Source: Onchidella celtica
Taxonomy: Eukaryota > Mollusca > Gastropoda > Systellommatophora > Onchidiidae
Length of the DNA stretch: 64,000 nucleotides
NCBI GenBank assembly: GCA_963931925.1
Contig: OZ007567.1
Span: forward strand, 81,229,186-81,293,185
Direction: 5' to 3'
The notes under the pieces are model-generated. The model saw nothing but the letters and a program-made list of their open reading frames with translations. It did no database searches and had not been told where the DNA came from. A program made the position numbers and the translations under genes. This document shows positions 1 to 25,261 of this stretch, one piece after another. Numbering within the stretch: the stretch's first letter is position 1; each line of letters begins with the position of its first letter.

Positions 1-82
1 GAACGATCTTCTTCTTGCTGCTGTGGTGACCAAAGACATCAGCGACCAGAAGACCTGGAGAGAAAACAATGGTTATCAAACT
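1..82 (+). CDS. Possible coding exon entering the window from the left
   Basis: The window opens in sequence without stops in two plus-strand frames, up to a good donor at 82|83 (AAACT|GTGAGT). One frame reads NDLLLAAVVTKDISDQKTWR..., the other ERSSSCCCGDQRHQRPEDLE.... Both can join in phase to the acceptor at 853. No family was recognised. The short length means this could be chance. Confidence 0.27.
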
Positions 83-853
83 GTGAGTTATCCATAAAGA
101 CAATTTAATGCTGTACCAGTCATGCAGACTTGTCTAGGCAATTAGGTAGACTAGCAAATTGCTCCCACATATAATAATTTTAATCGGAAACTGTGTATCT
201 GTACAAAAGTAAAGAGCTTATTATGCCATTTCGTGTTTTGGTGACGATTATTATTAAGTCATACACTCAAAAAAGACTACTGTCAAGAGACGCTGTGGTT
301 AGCTGTGACTGGTGCTAAGTTTGTGTAAATCAAATATAAATTGGACGAGACTTCCTGCTTTTTGGACCCACCAGTTGAAAGTTACCGTCGGATTTGCGTT
401 TGTTTTTTTCCCTCCACAAGCCCAAAAATTGGGAGCTGGTCTGTGCCGAACAAAAGTATCTTATGATCTGTATTGTCACCGCCTTTGTGGAGACTACAAA
501 ATACGTGTGCGTTACTTCGAAAATGCGGAACTTAATGCTCACCTTCTAATTAGTTTTTTTTTTGTTATGAGTGTAAATACCATAAACATTGGCGTCTGTA
601 ATTTTCAGATATATGCAGAAGTCGTGAATGTACATGGATTGTCTTTTTCTTTTCGTTTTGTGTTTGCTTTGTTTTGCTTGGAATATTCTGTAACATTAAA
701 ATTTTGTCTCGTGAGTGGCTCTTAGGACTACAAAAATACTTTTTAATTATTCGTAATCTAAATGACAATGCCTCAGATGAAGACTGATGTTGCTTTTAAT
801 ATGCAACAGTCTGTCCTATGTTTTACCCTTCCATCAACATTCCATACTTACAG

Positions 854-981
854 ACACAGAGAGCAATGATCAGAACAGCCAATTTCATGATGTCTTGTTG
901 CAAAGTCTGCACGTCCAAAGGAGCTCAAGAAGTATCGTTCGCTGGCTAGAGAGTGGAGCTGATGATACCCCAACTTGCTAG
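854..981 (+). CDS. Possible last exon of the gene entering at base 1
   Basis: The acceptor CATACTTACAG ends at 853. Joined to the exon ending at 82, phase 0 gives 31 codons (TQRAMIRTANFMMSCCKVC...) and a stop at 947-949. The alternative frame gives ESNDQNSQFHDVLLQSLHVQ... and a stop at 979-981. Neither matches a family I know, and the frame is undecided. Confidence 0.25.
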
Positions 982-1127
982 TGCCATGCTTATATAGTGA
1001 ACTGTGTTCTTTACGGAGATCATACTCTTTGTATAGAAGTGTGAGAAAGACAATGTATCGTGATGTACGATGTCGTTCTGCAGTATTGTTATCACTTCCG
1101 AGGAAAGAACTTTATTGTCTAACTCGG

Positions 1128-1295
1128 CCATGCCCAGATGTAGTAGCATCGATACACTGAAAGACAAGAGTCAATCCCAACGTGCCGAAATGTAGCGAAA
1201 CTAGGTATCGATAGACCGAATAATGAGAGTCAACCTAGACATGCCCAGATGTAGTGAAACCAAGTATCGGTAAGAGTGAATGACAAGAGACAATG
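1128..1295. repeat. Degenerate short tandem repeat, about three units of roughly 55 bp
   Basis: The phrases ATGCCCAGATGTAGT, GCCGAAATGTAG and ATGCCCAGATGTAGTG recur with the trailing words GTATCG and GACAAGAG at about 50-60 bp spacing. No coding function is seen. Confidence 0.5.
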
Positions 1296-1299
1296 GAAT

Positions 1300-2152
1300 A
1301 CAAGACAAAAAAAGAAACGATAAAAAATGCCCCCCCCCCCCCAAAGTGTAGCAACGACACGTAATTTAACATTCATTCCTCTACATGTAGATCAGACACC
1401 TGTGGAATGCAAGTACATGTATTCAGTTTTGACAATAAGAACAGGACAACAGACTGCACTCAACGACCATTGTTACACTGGTAAAAGATGTTGATCTTAA
1501 GAAGTTTACGCAAACAGGGTTTGATCTGAACTCTTTGCTGCACAGGTAAATGCTTTGAGATCACTTACTCAGTCTTTTTCTTTTCACCTGAGTGTCTTTA
1601 TGTTTTGGTTAACAAGGGGTATTGTGGGGTCAGTTTGAAAACTAAGGTGCACTGAACATTTTCCACCATTCTTCCCTCATATAAGAACAATTCTGTTTTC
1701 TCTTCTATCAACATTTAGTCAAGTATGAATTTCTGTACTTGATTAATGTTAAACCTCAGCTGGGATGTGATCTGTTTCCGATTCACCGGTCTTTTGTATC
1801 TATTGATCCCTGATCAGTTAGTGATCAAAGCTTAAAACGGAAAGGACGCCTAAATGCAGAGATAAACAAGATACAGGGCTGAATTCACGAGAAACAGCAC
1901 GTCCATACAGGGGAGTGCCTGCAGGTTGAAACTCATGATCAAACACGCAATGAATGAACAGATATTGGTGTAGACGTAACGATGGGTCGTTTTATGGAAC
2001 GGCATCATAACATTTTTGTGACGGATCAAAGTGTTGCTGTTTGATGTGCCAGATCAAAGTGGTAATTAGCGCCTGCGGTGGAAAGAGCACAATCACTAAA
2101 GACCAAGCCGATGTTTGTATATTGCGTCTTGATGTGGGAAATGACATATAAA
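1300..2152. other. Non-coding stretch, no gene seen
   Basis: This stretch contains a C14 homopolymer near 1329 and AT-rich unique-looking sequence. There is no reading frame with splice sites or recognisable protein content. Confidence 0.5.
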
Positions 2153-2417
2153 CCGGGCCGCGTGATTTTATTTCGTACTCACTTTACCAAATTCAGGAGC
2201 GTGGCAGCAACAGCTCCAACATATTACAGGGATTTTCGGTGACGTTCAGAGTCATTTTAGGGGTAGGGTTAGGGTGCACAGTCCAGAGATTGCAGCACCC
2301 AGGGCAGTGTTCCGTAGGACGAGATCCCTTAGCCGATGGCCTGTGTTTGGGGGACTGTTGCTGCCCCGCTCCTGAATTTGGTAAAGTGGGTATGAAAAAA
2401 AAACACGCAACCGGGCC
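2153..2417. mobile_element. MITE with about 60-bp terminal inverted repeats (copy 1)
   Basis: The left end (from CCGGGCCGCGTG, through AAATTCAGGAGCG and GGCAGCAACAG) is repeated as its reverse complement at the right end (CTGTTGCTGCCCCGCTCCTG through CCGGGCC at 2417). The interior carries GTGACGTTCAGAGTCAT and CCTTAGCCGATG. A second copy with the same organisation lies at 52077-52350, which confirms mobility. There is no ORF of its own, so it is a non-autonomous DNA element. Confidence 0.75.
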
Positions 2418-4423
2418 AGCGTGTGCAATAAAAATTGTAGGATGTACGATTTTTTTTTTTTCAATTATTATTACATTGTATCAAATCGGACGACGGCAGA
2501 GTCTCTACAGTAGGCCTTTAGGAACGCGATAATTTGATTAGCGACATCAGATTTTTATTTTCATTTCTCTGCTATTTTCCACATAATAATATACTTGATC
2601 ATCGATTTCGTCAGTTGCTAATCAGAGCAAAACCCTTTTGCAGGTTGTTGTACAAAGAGACACTGGGAACGGATTTCCGACGTACGACTCTATTTCTCAT
2701 TAGTATCAAAGTTCAGCGGCAGGCGGGTTGTTGTTGTTGTTTTCAAAATGCCCAGTCAGAATTTCATGCCCAGTGACTAACAACGTTAAATGAGCCTGTC
2801 TGTCTATCTGTCCGCTGCCAAAGAGTACAGGCTTTATAATTATGAAGCATGAATCCCAGATTTTCGATGTTTGGTATTCTGCTTGACATGTCAGGAAATT
2901 CAAGATATTTTCAGTAGGGTTTGAAACAGTCCAAGTTCGATTTTCTAACGTGCAAAAAAGCATGATCGGATGTAATTCGGGCGTGGTGAGAAGATCAAGG
3001 CTGACATACATGGCTGCTAAGGTTCGCGGAGCAGAGGGTCAAGACAGTTGTGCGTCTGTTTTGAATCAGTGTGCTAGGACTCTCTTTCCTCCAGCTAACC
3101 CAAGACAGTTTTGATGCTTCCGAATTCGACTTATTTCCGTCACACCAGTGCCCGAGGTCCCATTTAATCCGTTAGTGCAGGAATTTTTTATTTTGGTGAG
3201 ATACATTTTTTCTTTCGGAAAAAACAAAAAAACCTTACAAATGAAGGATCAATGAAGGATTTTTCGAGTCTCTTCAATATTCAACGTTTATTGGCAGTTG
3301 AAGGTGTATCATCAATGCCTCCTATTCTAGTACTCCATGAAGCAAAATGTTGAGGTTCGTACTAAGCGTAGTCTTGATAATTAAAGAGCTATTTGGTGAC
3401 CCATATGGGGACGCTAGGCACGAATGGGTTAACACCATATTCCACAGCTCACTATAAAACCGAGACACAAACAGACTTGATTCACTGTACCATCCGCCTA
3501 AGAATTAATTGTCTTTTTTCAGGAGCATCACCAGTGGAAATGTCCCACCCAAAGGAAAGAATTAATTACACTGAATTCGTAACACAAAATAGCTTTGTTT
3601 TACCCCAAGTTCACCTCAGGCTTTCCTCGCTGTCGGACAGTATATGCAAGTATCCAATTCCATTATAACAGGGGGCTGTCACAATTTGCTTCAAGATTTG
3701 TCAGATGTGCAGCTGACTAGAAGATACAGCTACTAAATTACATAATCTTGGTACCTAGGAAAATTTACTACCTTCAAATATGATGTACATTTTTGTTCAA
3801 TGAGTAGGAGAAAGAGAGTAAACAATATAGTGATGTGACTGAAGGTAAAAACCAAGCAGGTTCCGGGTTGTTTTTAAATTTAAGGGGATTAACTCTAGGT
3901 GTTCCGGCTTACTCTGTTTATCAGTGTTACGTTTCTTAGACAGCAAACCGCTACCATAAGCTGAATGATGGCGTTCCAGACGTTCGATCAAACCATCATC
4001 AAATTGGCGATTGGTGTATGCCAAATAACCTGAATACAGTCTCCTTTTCTTACCCCCCCCCCCTCCTCCTCCTTTTTCCATTTCTTCGAAGAAAAACTTG
4101 CTTGTTATAGAATGACATTTCCAATTTTCCTACCCCATTGTCTGTTCTTGTAAAGTTAGTTAATTTTTTTTGTGAAACTTAAATTTTCACAGAAAAACCA
4201 CGAGTAAAATCCATTTTTTTCCTTAAAATTCCTATGCCACGCCAATTTTGTCAGAACTTAAATAACCTATAATTTACATGGCCTTCCACTTCAACGCAAA
4301 ACAATCAGTTTTGTCAGCCATTCATGTGCAGAAATAGCTACGTCTCGTCCAGCGTCCAAGAAAACTCTGCTTTTTGTCACCCTTCAAAAAAAGAACCATT
4401 CAAACAATGAATGATAGAATACG
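2418..4423. other. Mostly non-coding; one weak plus-strand exon-like stretch
   Basis: At 3510-3522 the sequence CTTTTTTCAG resembles an acceptor. It is followed by an open frame to 3668 (ASPVEMSHPKERINYTEFV...) or a shorter one of 19 codons in another frame. No upstream partner exon was found. The rest holds short homopolymers and AT-rich DNA with no other features. Confidence 0.35.
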
Positions 4424-4438
4424 TTTATTTCATTTATT
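4424..4438 (-). promoter_or_regulatory. Possible polyadenylation signals of the GPCR gene
   Basis: On the minus strand two AATAAA hexamers lie at 4438-4433 and 4429-4424, about 500 bp beyond the GPCR stop codon. They are in the right place and orientation for 3'-end formation. Such hexamers are common in AT-rich DNA, so this is suggestive only. Confidence 0.35.
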
Positions 4439-4935
4439 GAGCATCATCAACGTGTTCACACAAATCACAGGTTATCGTCAACATTAAATTAGATATTATT
4501 ATGAATTAACCTGTTGGTTGTATTCAAAGCACACACAAATGATAAAGGGTGATGAAAATGTAAACAGTGACAGTGATCAAATCTCATTCGTCAAATAAAC
4601 GAATAGGTTTAGGTTTTTGTCGGAGTTTTGATAAGCACAAAAATGGATAAATAAATAATCATGATTTTTGTCAGTTACAATCGTTGAAAAAGATCATAAA
4701 GAGATGTTAGTAAACAGGTAAATTTGACAAACTGTTCGCTTCTTGTAAGTCAACCCTTTGACAATTCTCATCCCCTCCCCCCTCCCCCTCAAGCAAGGAA
4801 CAAGTGAAAGTGGAACGAGGAACAAGGCTGGGGGTGAAAATCGTTCTTCCTGGAGGATCGCTGCTCTAAGCATTTGCACCTCCATGGCAGGGGGCTGGCG
4901 AAGTGCCAAAATAGCTGGTAGGCCATACTGAGACT

Positions 4936-17514
<12,579 letters not shown>

Positions 17515-18480
17515 TAGCTTTTTTAATATATTCTTTTCGCTGAGAGTTTGCTATAGTGCATCTGACTGAATTTTGTTAAAAAGGACAATTCTTGCTCTGT
17601 CACTGAAACACTTTACAATGCGTAGTTACATTTCATATTGCCAGTGTAACAAATAATTATTGTATACAACTAAGCGAAATAAAGATGTGTTCGATTTGTG
17701 GTGAATTAAATAAAAAATAAAAAAAAGATTTAGTTCTAGATGCGAAAAGAATAGAAAAAAAAAAGTTGTTCACATTCAAAAGGTATTAAATGACAATTCA
17801 TCCATGAAACTGCACCTGAAAACATTCCTGAAAACTCCGAAAAAAATGAAAATGCTGAACGATTGATCTCAGGATCGAACAGATGAGTCATGGTGGCATC
17901 AACAAGTGTGAAGGTAAATCAAGATGTGCTTCTTGGTGTCCTTTAGAACATTCTTGGACGTGGGCGGTTACCCTGGTGGCAACGCTTGTGAGTGAATTTA
18001 TCCGAAAATTGTGGAATTTAACTCCGTTGATCGGTAAAAATATAGTTGTTGAGTTTCAGTAAAACCATCTGTTACCAAACACAGAATTGCAAAAAAACAA
18101 ACAAATATATTACGCGTATTTCATGCTTCGAGGTATCTATCTACTCTACATATTGAAAGACACACACTTTGGGCAGTAAAGTTTATGCAGTTTTATATGA
18201 ATTGCAGCTAAATCTTTACAAATTATATTTGAAAAGTTTGAGGAAAATTAAGTCATCCTGGCTCACATTCCTACGAGTTTGAACACTGAAAATTGTCATA
18301 TTTTGGTGAGTCACTGAATGTTTTTATGTGTTCCGATTTCAACAGTTGCTTAACAGAATATGCGCTTTAGTTCCACCGGTTTATGTCGGGACGAACACTA
18401 TAAAACTCCTAACCCTGGCGGTATGGCACCAGAAGTGATATTGATCAGCTGTAAAACTTGACAAGGCAGTTTGTCCATGC
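17515..18480. other. Upstream flank of the GPCR gene, no gene seen
   Basis: This is AT-rich sequence that would contain the GPCR promoter. No convincing TATA-initiator pair could be fixed from sequence alone, and there is no protein-coding content. Confidence 0.4.
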
Positions 18481-18507
18481 GGCTTCCAATCATAGGGCTC
18501 CATACCC

Positions 18508-18533
18508 TCTCTCTCTCTCCCTCTCTCTCCCTC

Positions 18534-18601
<68 letters not shown>

Positions 18602-18875
18602 TCTCTCGCTTTCCCTGTCTGTCTCTCTCTTCCTCTGTCTCTTTCTCTCTCTGTCTCGCTTTCACTGTCTGTCTCTCGCTTCCTCTGTCTCTTTCTCTCT
18701 CTGTCTCGCTTTCACTGTCTGTCTCTCTTTCTGTGTGTCTTCCTCTGTCTCTCATTCTCTCTCTCTTCATCTCTTTCTCTCACTTTCTTTCTCTCCCCTT
18801 TCTTTCTCTCTCTCTCTCTCTCTCTCCCTCTCTGAATCTTTCTCCTTCCCTCTTTCTCTCTCTCCCTCTTCCTAA
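18508..18875. repeat. TC-rich microsatellite
   Basis: CT/TC dinucleotides with interspersed TCTGTCTC and TCGCTTTC words. A sub-repeat of about 54 bp (CTCGCTTTCACTGTCTGTCT) occurs twice. Frames on both strands are repeat translations. Confidence 0.93.
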
Positions 18876-19426
18876 AAACGACAAAGCCACTGTTAACAAA
18901 CACGGTACAGCCTTTGCTATGACGATTCACTGTTTACCCTTTGCTGTAGTAAATTCTTCATTCACCAGAACATTGACTGATTGACCAATTTTCCTACTCA
19001 GAGAAATCAGAGAAGAAAAATTTCATTACATTATGAAACTTTTACAAGTCCATTTACCATTACACTGAAAACTTCGGGGATCAAAGCTTTACGATGGCAT
19101 GAGTAAAAATTTTATCAAGCCCACCCATTGCACTTATGACATTACTACTTTGATAAAAAACAAAAATAACGAGACTGGTCTCACTGTGAGGGCATTTAAT
19201 GAAAGCACTAATTGAATGTGTGTTTAATGACCTCTGGAAACAGTGATTGTTTGCCATGGAAATTTACAGACTTCTTATTTCAACGGTTTTCATTTGACGC
19301 ACGGTTTTGTTAGCTTTGTTGTGTTGCCATGAGGTCATTTTTTAAAATTAATATGCTACATAAAATTTTCTGGCTTGTTTGATGTAAGAGTTTTACTGCC
19401 TTTTCTCCAAGAACAATGTGTGTGCA

Positions 19427-20052
19427 TCAACTTTTGCCACAAACTCGGGGAAAATTGCAACTAGGTCTTTCGGTATGCTGGGGACTGCTTTTGGGGGCAG
19501 GCGCAATGAGCAGGCCACGATTTGTTGAATGGTTTTCAAGGTTTAAGGCAGGTGAAAACATGCTCATTGTTTTCTTTGCCGGCAAGGTATGACTATGAAA
19601 GAATATGTGCCTTAGGGTCAAAATGTGAACCAGGAATATATTATTGTATCCAAGTTTAAGGCGACATCGAGAACGGGTGCGTCGAAAGCGACCAGAGTTG
19701 CTGGCGTCGGGCGACTGGCTCTTCCAGCATGACACTGCACCTGCTCAAGAAGTTCTACGTGTGAGCGTGCAGCAATACCTTGCTTCAAACAGAATGACAC
19801 TTAAATCTCATCCCCGTATTCTCTTGACTTGGCACCTTGTGACTATTTCTTATTCTCAAACCTTGAAATGTCACTGAAAGTGAAAGAGCGGCGCTTCCAC
19901 GGCGTTGGGGAGATCCAAGAAGCGTCGACAAGGGCCCCCGGCAACATCACAAAGAATGAGATCCAGCGGTGTTTCCAAAGTCTTCACAGCAGCTAGAATC
20001 GCTGTGTAGATGCAGGAGGGGAGTATTTCCAGGGAATCGATGACGAATAACA
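19427..20052 (+). pseudogene. Decayed mariner-family transposase
   Basis: Fragments in shifting frames match the mariner (Tc1/mariner D,D34D) transposase order. First come KLGENCN / ATRSFGMLGTAFG and MSRPRFVEWFSRFKAGEN of the N-terminal domain, then, after a deletion, GQNVNQEY, LRRHRERVRRKRPEL and the catalytic-region WLFQHDTAPAQ. After further shifts come STRAPGNITKNEIQRCFQS and DAGGEYFQG at the C terminus. Stops and frameshifts interrupt every part, so it cannot encode an active enzyme. Confidence 0.8.
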
Positions 20053-23000
20053 TTTAAGTTGAATAATTTTCGAGAAGTCTCGCTATTTTTTTTTTTTATC
20101 GTTTTCTTCTGTATTAATTGTGATGATAGTGTGGCGGGTCCTGTACGTGTGAGGAATGACATATTCCCTTTGCGGATTATATGTATTTTTTTTTAGTTTA
20201 AGGTGAACCACACGAAATCGAGCTCCTGACAAATACAAATGTTACAGACTGTAGCTTGTTTGGCTTCAACTCGGTCAAAAGAAAAGGAGAATATTGTCAT
20301 AGTGATCGAGCTCTGAATGGCCTTTTAGTGAACGCTTCATTAAATCTGAAAACTAAGCCGGCCATGGAATCCAGCAAACTGGAAAGTGGTAGCATGTCCA
20401 ACTTCGTTGGTGTGGTTTGAAAATTCCCTGAATTTCTTATTCTTCAACGAAATTTTTCCCGTAGCTCAGCAATAAGATTACTACTTTCAGTGAAGATCAT
20501 CTAGGTTTTAAGAGGAAACCTGCTTAGTGATTTTTAATAATCTTTCTAACAGCTTCCAGTTACCTTTTTTTTTTTTTTGGCTCTTTAATTTGAGCCATTG
20601 GAGCTGAAGCCATCGTAAGCATTAATGAGTACCTTCTTCATATAAAAACTCATTCCTTCCATCCGATAACAGCAGCAATTAGAGTTAAAGACTGTTTTGC
20701 TGACAGAGAGTTCTTTTGGAGCTAAGTTTCTGCTGCTCATTACCATTAATGCGGCTGTCTGCTTTACCCTATATTTTATCCTAGTGTTTGCTTTGGGGAA
20801 ACCCTTTAGTTTCCGTTCCCATTGTGGTATAGAAATGTACACAAAGGAGGGAAGACAATGCTTGTCCTTTCCTGCACTCAGTGAAACATGAGATGCTGGG
20901 GAATGGTTGGACTGAAAACAGAAAGGAAGACTAGGACAACTATCATTGTCCTGTATTCTGACTCATCCAATTATAACGGTATGTAAGCTTAGAACAAAAT
21001 AAACCAAAAAAGAAAATGACCACAACCAGTGGAACATCACGGAGAATTAGAAGTCCAATTCGTCAAGCAGCCACTCGCAACCTAAACCCAAACCCTTAAC
21101 CTCCTAGTCTTGACGTTATATTATGGGAAAAAGGGTGGGAATTTTCTTGGACCAGAAATTCAGGAGGCACCACCAACATGTTGACCCTAAAGGTTGCTAG
21201 GACACGGCTTGTAGCCTATCTTGATTTATGTCTAGTCTCAAGATAATGGGGCGCTAATCTCTCTAGGCCACTGGTAATCGATGAGTAAAGAATTACATCG
21301 AAGACCACATCAAGGATAATTTTGTAACCTGGTTGTATTTGTTCTCATGCAAATAAAACTGAGATTTTAAAAAAGAAGGGGAAAAAAGAGATTATTATCA
21401 GTTGGTTACGTCATAAATTGGCGTCACAGTGATGAAAGTTTTCGATTTTTGTGCTGCAGCAATAGTTATCAGACCATGGTCCAGTCCTGACTACATGTCC
21501 TGATATGACATAACCTTAGTGCAATTTGCTTGCCCTTTAGCTGTGGCTGAAACAGGAGAGACCGGTTTAGATTAGTTGCATTTTGTTCCACCCTTTATCA
21601 AATGTTTATTCTCTTTAAGATATTTTAAAATTACTGGCCAGTAAGATGCAGTATGATTGCCTTGTTGATTCTACTAAATGTTGTTAGAAATCTGATCACC
21701 TTGATTTGAGATCTCTTTGTCAGTTTCCAAGGGAACAGCAGCATAGTTTCTAATAAAAACGCATGGTGTTACTCTGACTTGCTCTAATAATATAGGACAT
21801 TAATCTCAGTCAGCCTACCATCTTTAGCCTGACCCTCTAAAAAGCATGTTCTTTAGCCCCGTATTAATGGTTCATTTCATGGCAAATTAAGTCGAACCTT
21901 TGGTAACAATTATTCTCAAACAGAACAATCGATTTATACCAATTACTCTTATTTTACAGCTTTAGCCTATAGATCCGGTAAGCGTTAAAAATTGAAGTTT
22001 TCATCATTTTCACTGCACTGATCGGGTTTGCAGATCCTGAAACATCAAAGTTTCATTTCCTTCAGTGGCTGTTTCCAGTGTTGATGAGAACCACATAATT
22101 TCTCAAAGTCTCCTGTGTAAATTCCTCTTGGATTAAGAGCAAACTGTACTTTTTTAGAAGCCCTTCGCTGATTGGATGTAATGTGCCACAAGGTATGAAT
22201 CCCGCACGATTTCTTACATCCATATACAAAAAAAACTTTTCTGAGCCTACCGGACTGCTGACTCCCGTACCCTAATAGTAAATACCAGGTTTAGCAGGCT
22301 ATTATGCTTAGCAAATACTATATGGCCCTTAGTAATTTAGGATCAAGGATAGATTATTGAGCTAAGGTGCAAAACAACTTGATAGAGCTAAGATATGATA
22401 GGTCGTGCTCAAAACAGTGCAATGGCACACTCCTGAGGTTTTGGAGATCAAGATAAGACCGTGTGAGTTCCTGTCAACAACTTGTCCCACGCTCAAGAAC
22501 TATGAATAGTATTATGACAGGCCATTTAGTACTTTACAGTCAGGCGACAACAGTTGGAGATATCTGCCCGCGATATCGGGTACGTTATTGGCAAAACCAT
22601 GTGCCCAAAAACAAGAATCTTAAAGGAGATGCAAGAAACATTTCGTTTTCGTCACGATTTATTCTTTGTTTAGTTTCTGTTTTGTGATGACCATTTATAG
22701 TCATAAAAAGTTATATCTCAGGTAGAAAGATAGAGCATTCCGAACTTGACCTAGGTTACCATTGCGCATGGGGTCTTTTCCTGTAATGTGGCAGATATGT
22801 CCGAGTTTGAGGTTGAGTTCGGATTTTCCGGTCCGTCGGCACGATAACAGCCACTTTCCAGCCCTACACGGTCTATTTGGGTACACTTTCTTTGTTTATG
22901 TTTCGTATTCAGAGCTGTTAAGTTTAACATACAATTAAATACATTCATATTATTTTAGCACATTGGTAAAATTCTAAACAAGATGTTTTGTATGGTCTCT

Positions 23001-23087
23001 CAAACCTGAAATGGACTGAAGAAATAGGTACCACTTCGTGTCGGTGACGAAGGTCACAGTATCCGCTGTCTACCGTGCACTTCAACT
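20053..23087. other. Intergenic sequence, no gene seen
   Basis: AT-rich, mostly unique-looking DNA. Short open frames (for example 20697-20891 and 22463-22687) have no splice context, codon pattern or family resemblance. Confidence 0.4.
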
Positions 23088-23336
23088 CGCGACTTTGGTT
23101 CTTGTTTGTTCGAACTCCGCTTTTTTGCATAACTGAGAAATCTGACGTTAAACATTTGCGGGTTTAGTCAAATGATAAGGGATTAGAATAAATAGGAACT
23201 GTGAAACAGCTTGATATGTGCCTTGATACATTTTAAACAAGTGTCAAAGTGTGCATTTGATATACCTTTTCAACGCAGTAGAAGATATCCAGTTTTGCAG
23301 AAAATGGATGTAGAACAAACAAGAGCTAAGGTCGCG
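23088..23336. mobile_element. MITE family R, copy 2
   Basis: This is a shorter copy of the element at 15887-16257, with inverted ends (CGCGACTTTGGTTCTTGTTT at the left; GAACAAACAAGAGCTAAGG then TCGCG at the right). It lacks the extra internal segment of copy 1. Confidence 0.7.
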
Positions 23337-23374
23337 AGCTGTGTCAAGTCTTAACTTTGGATTGCTTTAGGGCG

Positions 23375-23600
23375 TCTTTTTCATGATGAGAGGAATCATC
23401 ATCGATTTTCTCGAAAACTTTTTATTGAATTTGTTTGAAATTAACAAAGGCCCACATTTCACATTAAACTTTATGGGACGGATTTGTTAAAATTACTCGT
23501 TAGGGTGTAGCCTTATGTTGAGTTTGCTTCTTTGCTCTTTGAAAAGTAATAAATCGGCCAAATTATTTAAAAGAACATACCTACAGCACTAAACATTGCG
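23375..23600 (+). mobile_element. MITE family S, partial copy
   Basis: GATGAGAGGAATCATCATCG and the following about 200 bp (CACATTTCACATTAAAC, GTTGCTTCTTTGC-like words) match 26950-27235. Only the left end is recognisable. Confidence 0.5.
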
Positions 23601-23752
23601 AAACGTAAACCGTATTCACCATCATGTGTACTCTGGTGAGTGGAGTGTTCTTCTTTGATTGTGCTGCATATAATTTAGTGTTTAGTACTGTGAATAATCT
23701 GTTGTTGTTTTTTTATAATTCATTTGGTCTGGTGATTATTTTTGTTTAAATA

Positions 23753-24659
23753 CTAGACGAAGTTCCCGGCATTATCCGGGATAAATCTGTGAACATTCTC
23801 TCTCCCTTTCTTTTTGATCTACAAAGCTTCCCATATTCTACAGTCTTACTACAGATTCCATGCTCTCCAGGGCACTACTCACTCATTTCCGATAGGGAAA
23901 TTGTGCACACGGAAGTGAACGCGTATTAATATCGTTTCCGATGTGATGAGCTTACCACAGGGAGCCAAAACAAAGATCATTGTGTTTTACATGATTACAA
24001 CTTTTTATTTTAAAATACCCGAAATTTGAATCAACACAATCAGTCGATACAAAAGCGATTGGGCTGGATTAGTTGACGCTTAAGAAAACTAATTTCATAA
24101 TTTTTGAAACTGTCATTTAGGCTGTAGCGTCCAGCAAAAAAAAAGGGGGGGGGGGCCAAAATTGCACCACAATGAATTCTCCCCGCCACTATTTTCTTTA
24201 TGACTAGATGAAGTTCCCGGCATTATCCGGGATAAACCTGTGAACCCACCATTCTATCTTTTTTTTTTTTTTGTCTACAAAGCCTCCCACAATCTACAGT
24301 CTTACTACAGATTCCATGCGCTCCTGAGCACTACTCCCTCATTTGTGACAGGGAAGTTGTGCGCACGGAAGTGAACGCGTATTGATGTCGTATCCGATGC
24401 GATGGGCTTTCTTCAGGGAGCCAAAACAAAGGTCATTGTGTTTTACATGTTTACAACTTTTTATTTAAAAGTACCTGAAACTTGGATCACCACAGTCCGT
24501 CGATACAAAAGCGATTGGGCTGGATTAGTTGACACTTAGGAAAAATTAACTTTATAATTTTTTCAACTTTCATTTCGGCTGTAGCGTCGAGCAAAAAAAA
24601 AAAGGGGCCAAAATTGCATTATAATGAAATACTCCCGCAACTATTTCTTTGATAATAAG
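23753..24659 (+). mobile_element. Head-to-tail dimer of a roughly 450-bp element with a conserved hairpin
   Basis: Two direct copies abut: 23753-24203 and 24204-24659. Each starts CTAGA(C/T)GAAGTTCCCGGC, forms a CCCGG-loop-CCGGG hairpin, then AAATCTG or AAACCTG. The middle (TCTTACTACAGATTCCATG, GAAGTGAACGCGTATT, GATACAAAAGCGATTGGGC) is shared. They end in a purine run followed by CCAAAATTGCA. Relatives lie at 34965-35585 (+) and 48165-48615 (-). There is no ORF; the element is non-autonomous. Confidence 0.7.
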
Positions 24660-25261
24660 ATGAACAGAAGCCAACTCAAAATCAGGCTACAGTGTAACCC
24701 GAGACACAGAGCGTTACAAACAGAAAAGACCGTTGTTAGGGACGCGCAGTACATATTTTACATTACAGACCATTTCTGAACAATGAACACAACTCAGTAT
24801 TTTCTCTATTTAGAAAATCAGTTTCATGAGGTTTAATATGAAAGTTGAGTCTATGCAAAATTAAAACCAAATTGGAAAGACAGGTTTCTGGACGATCGAT
24901 GCTGATCTAAGAATCTGACCAGCTCGTTAAGTTCTTTGATGTTGATCCCACTCATTGTGAAAAAACAGATGCATTACATAATTTAAGTCGGTAATTGTGA
25001 GGATTCAGGGGTTTCAAATAAAGAGCGCCATCATTAAGGGGCACGCAAGATTTGAACAGTGAAAGAGAACGTACCCGATAATTTTGTTGAATTAGATCTA
25101 CATATCACAGAAATATTCATTTCATTCGTAAACAACAGGCAGCCTCCAGTTCCCTGGTCTAATGCACAAACAAAAGCATAAAATCTGCAAATATCAGACT
25201 AAAACTTTCCCTTAAAGGCTAAAGACTTTACTTTACGGGAGAAACTTTTGTCATCTGGTTT

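Noticed and set aside
312-725. 137-codon plus-strand frame
   Set aside because: Begins with GTG, Phe/Val/Cys-rich in T-rich DNA, with no splice or family support.
2255-2278. Telomere-like GGGTTAGGG word
   Set aside because: A single occurrence inside a MITE; no array.
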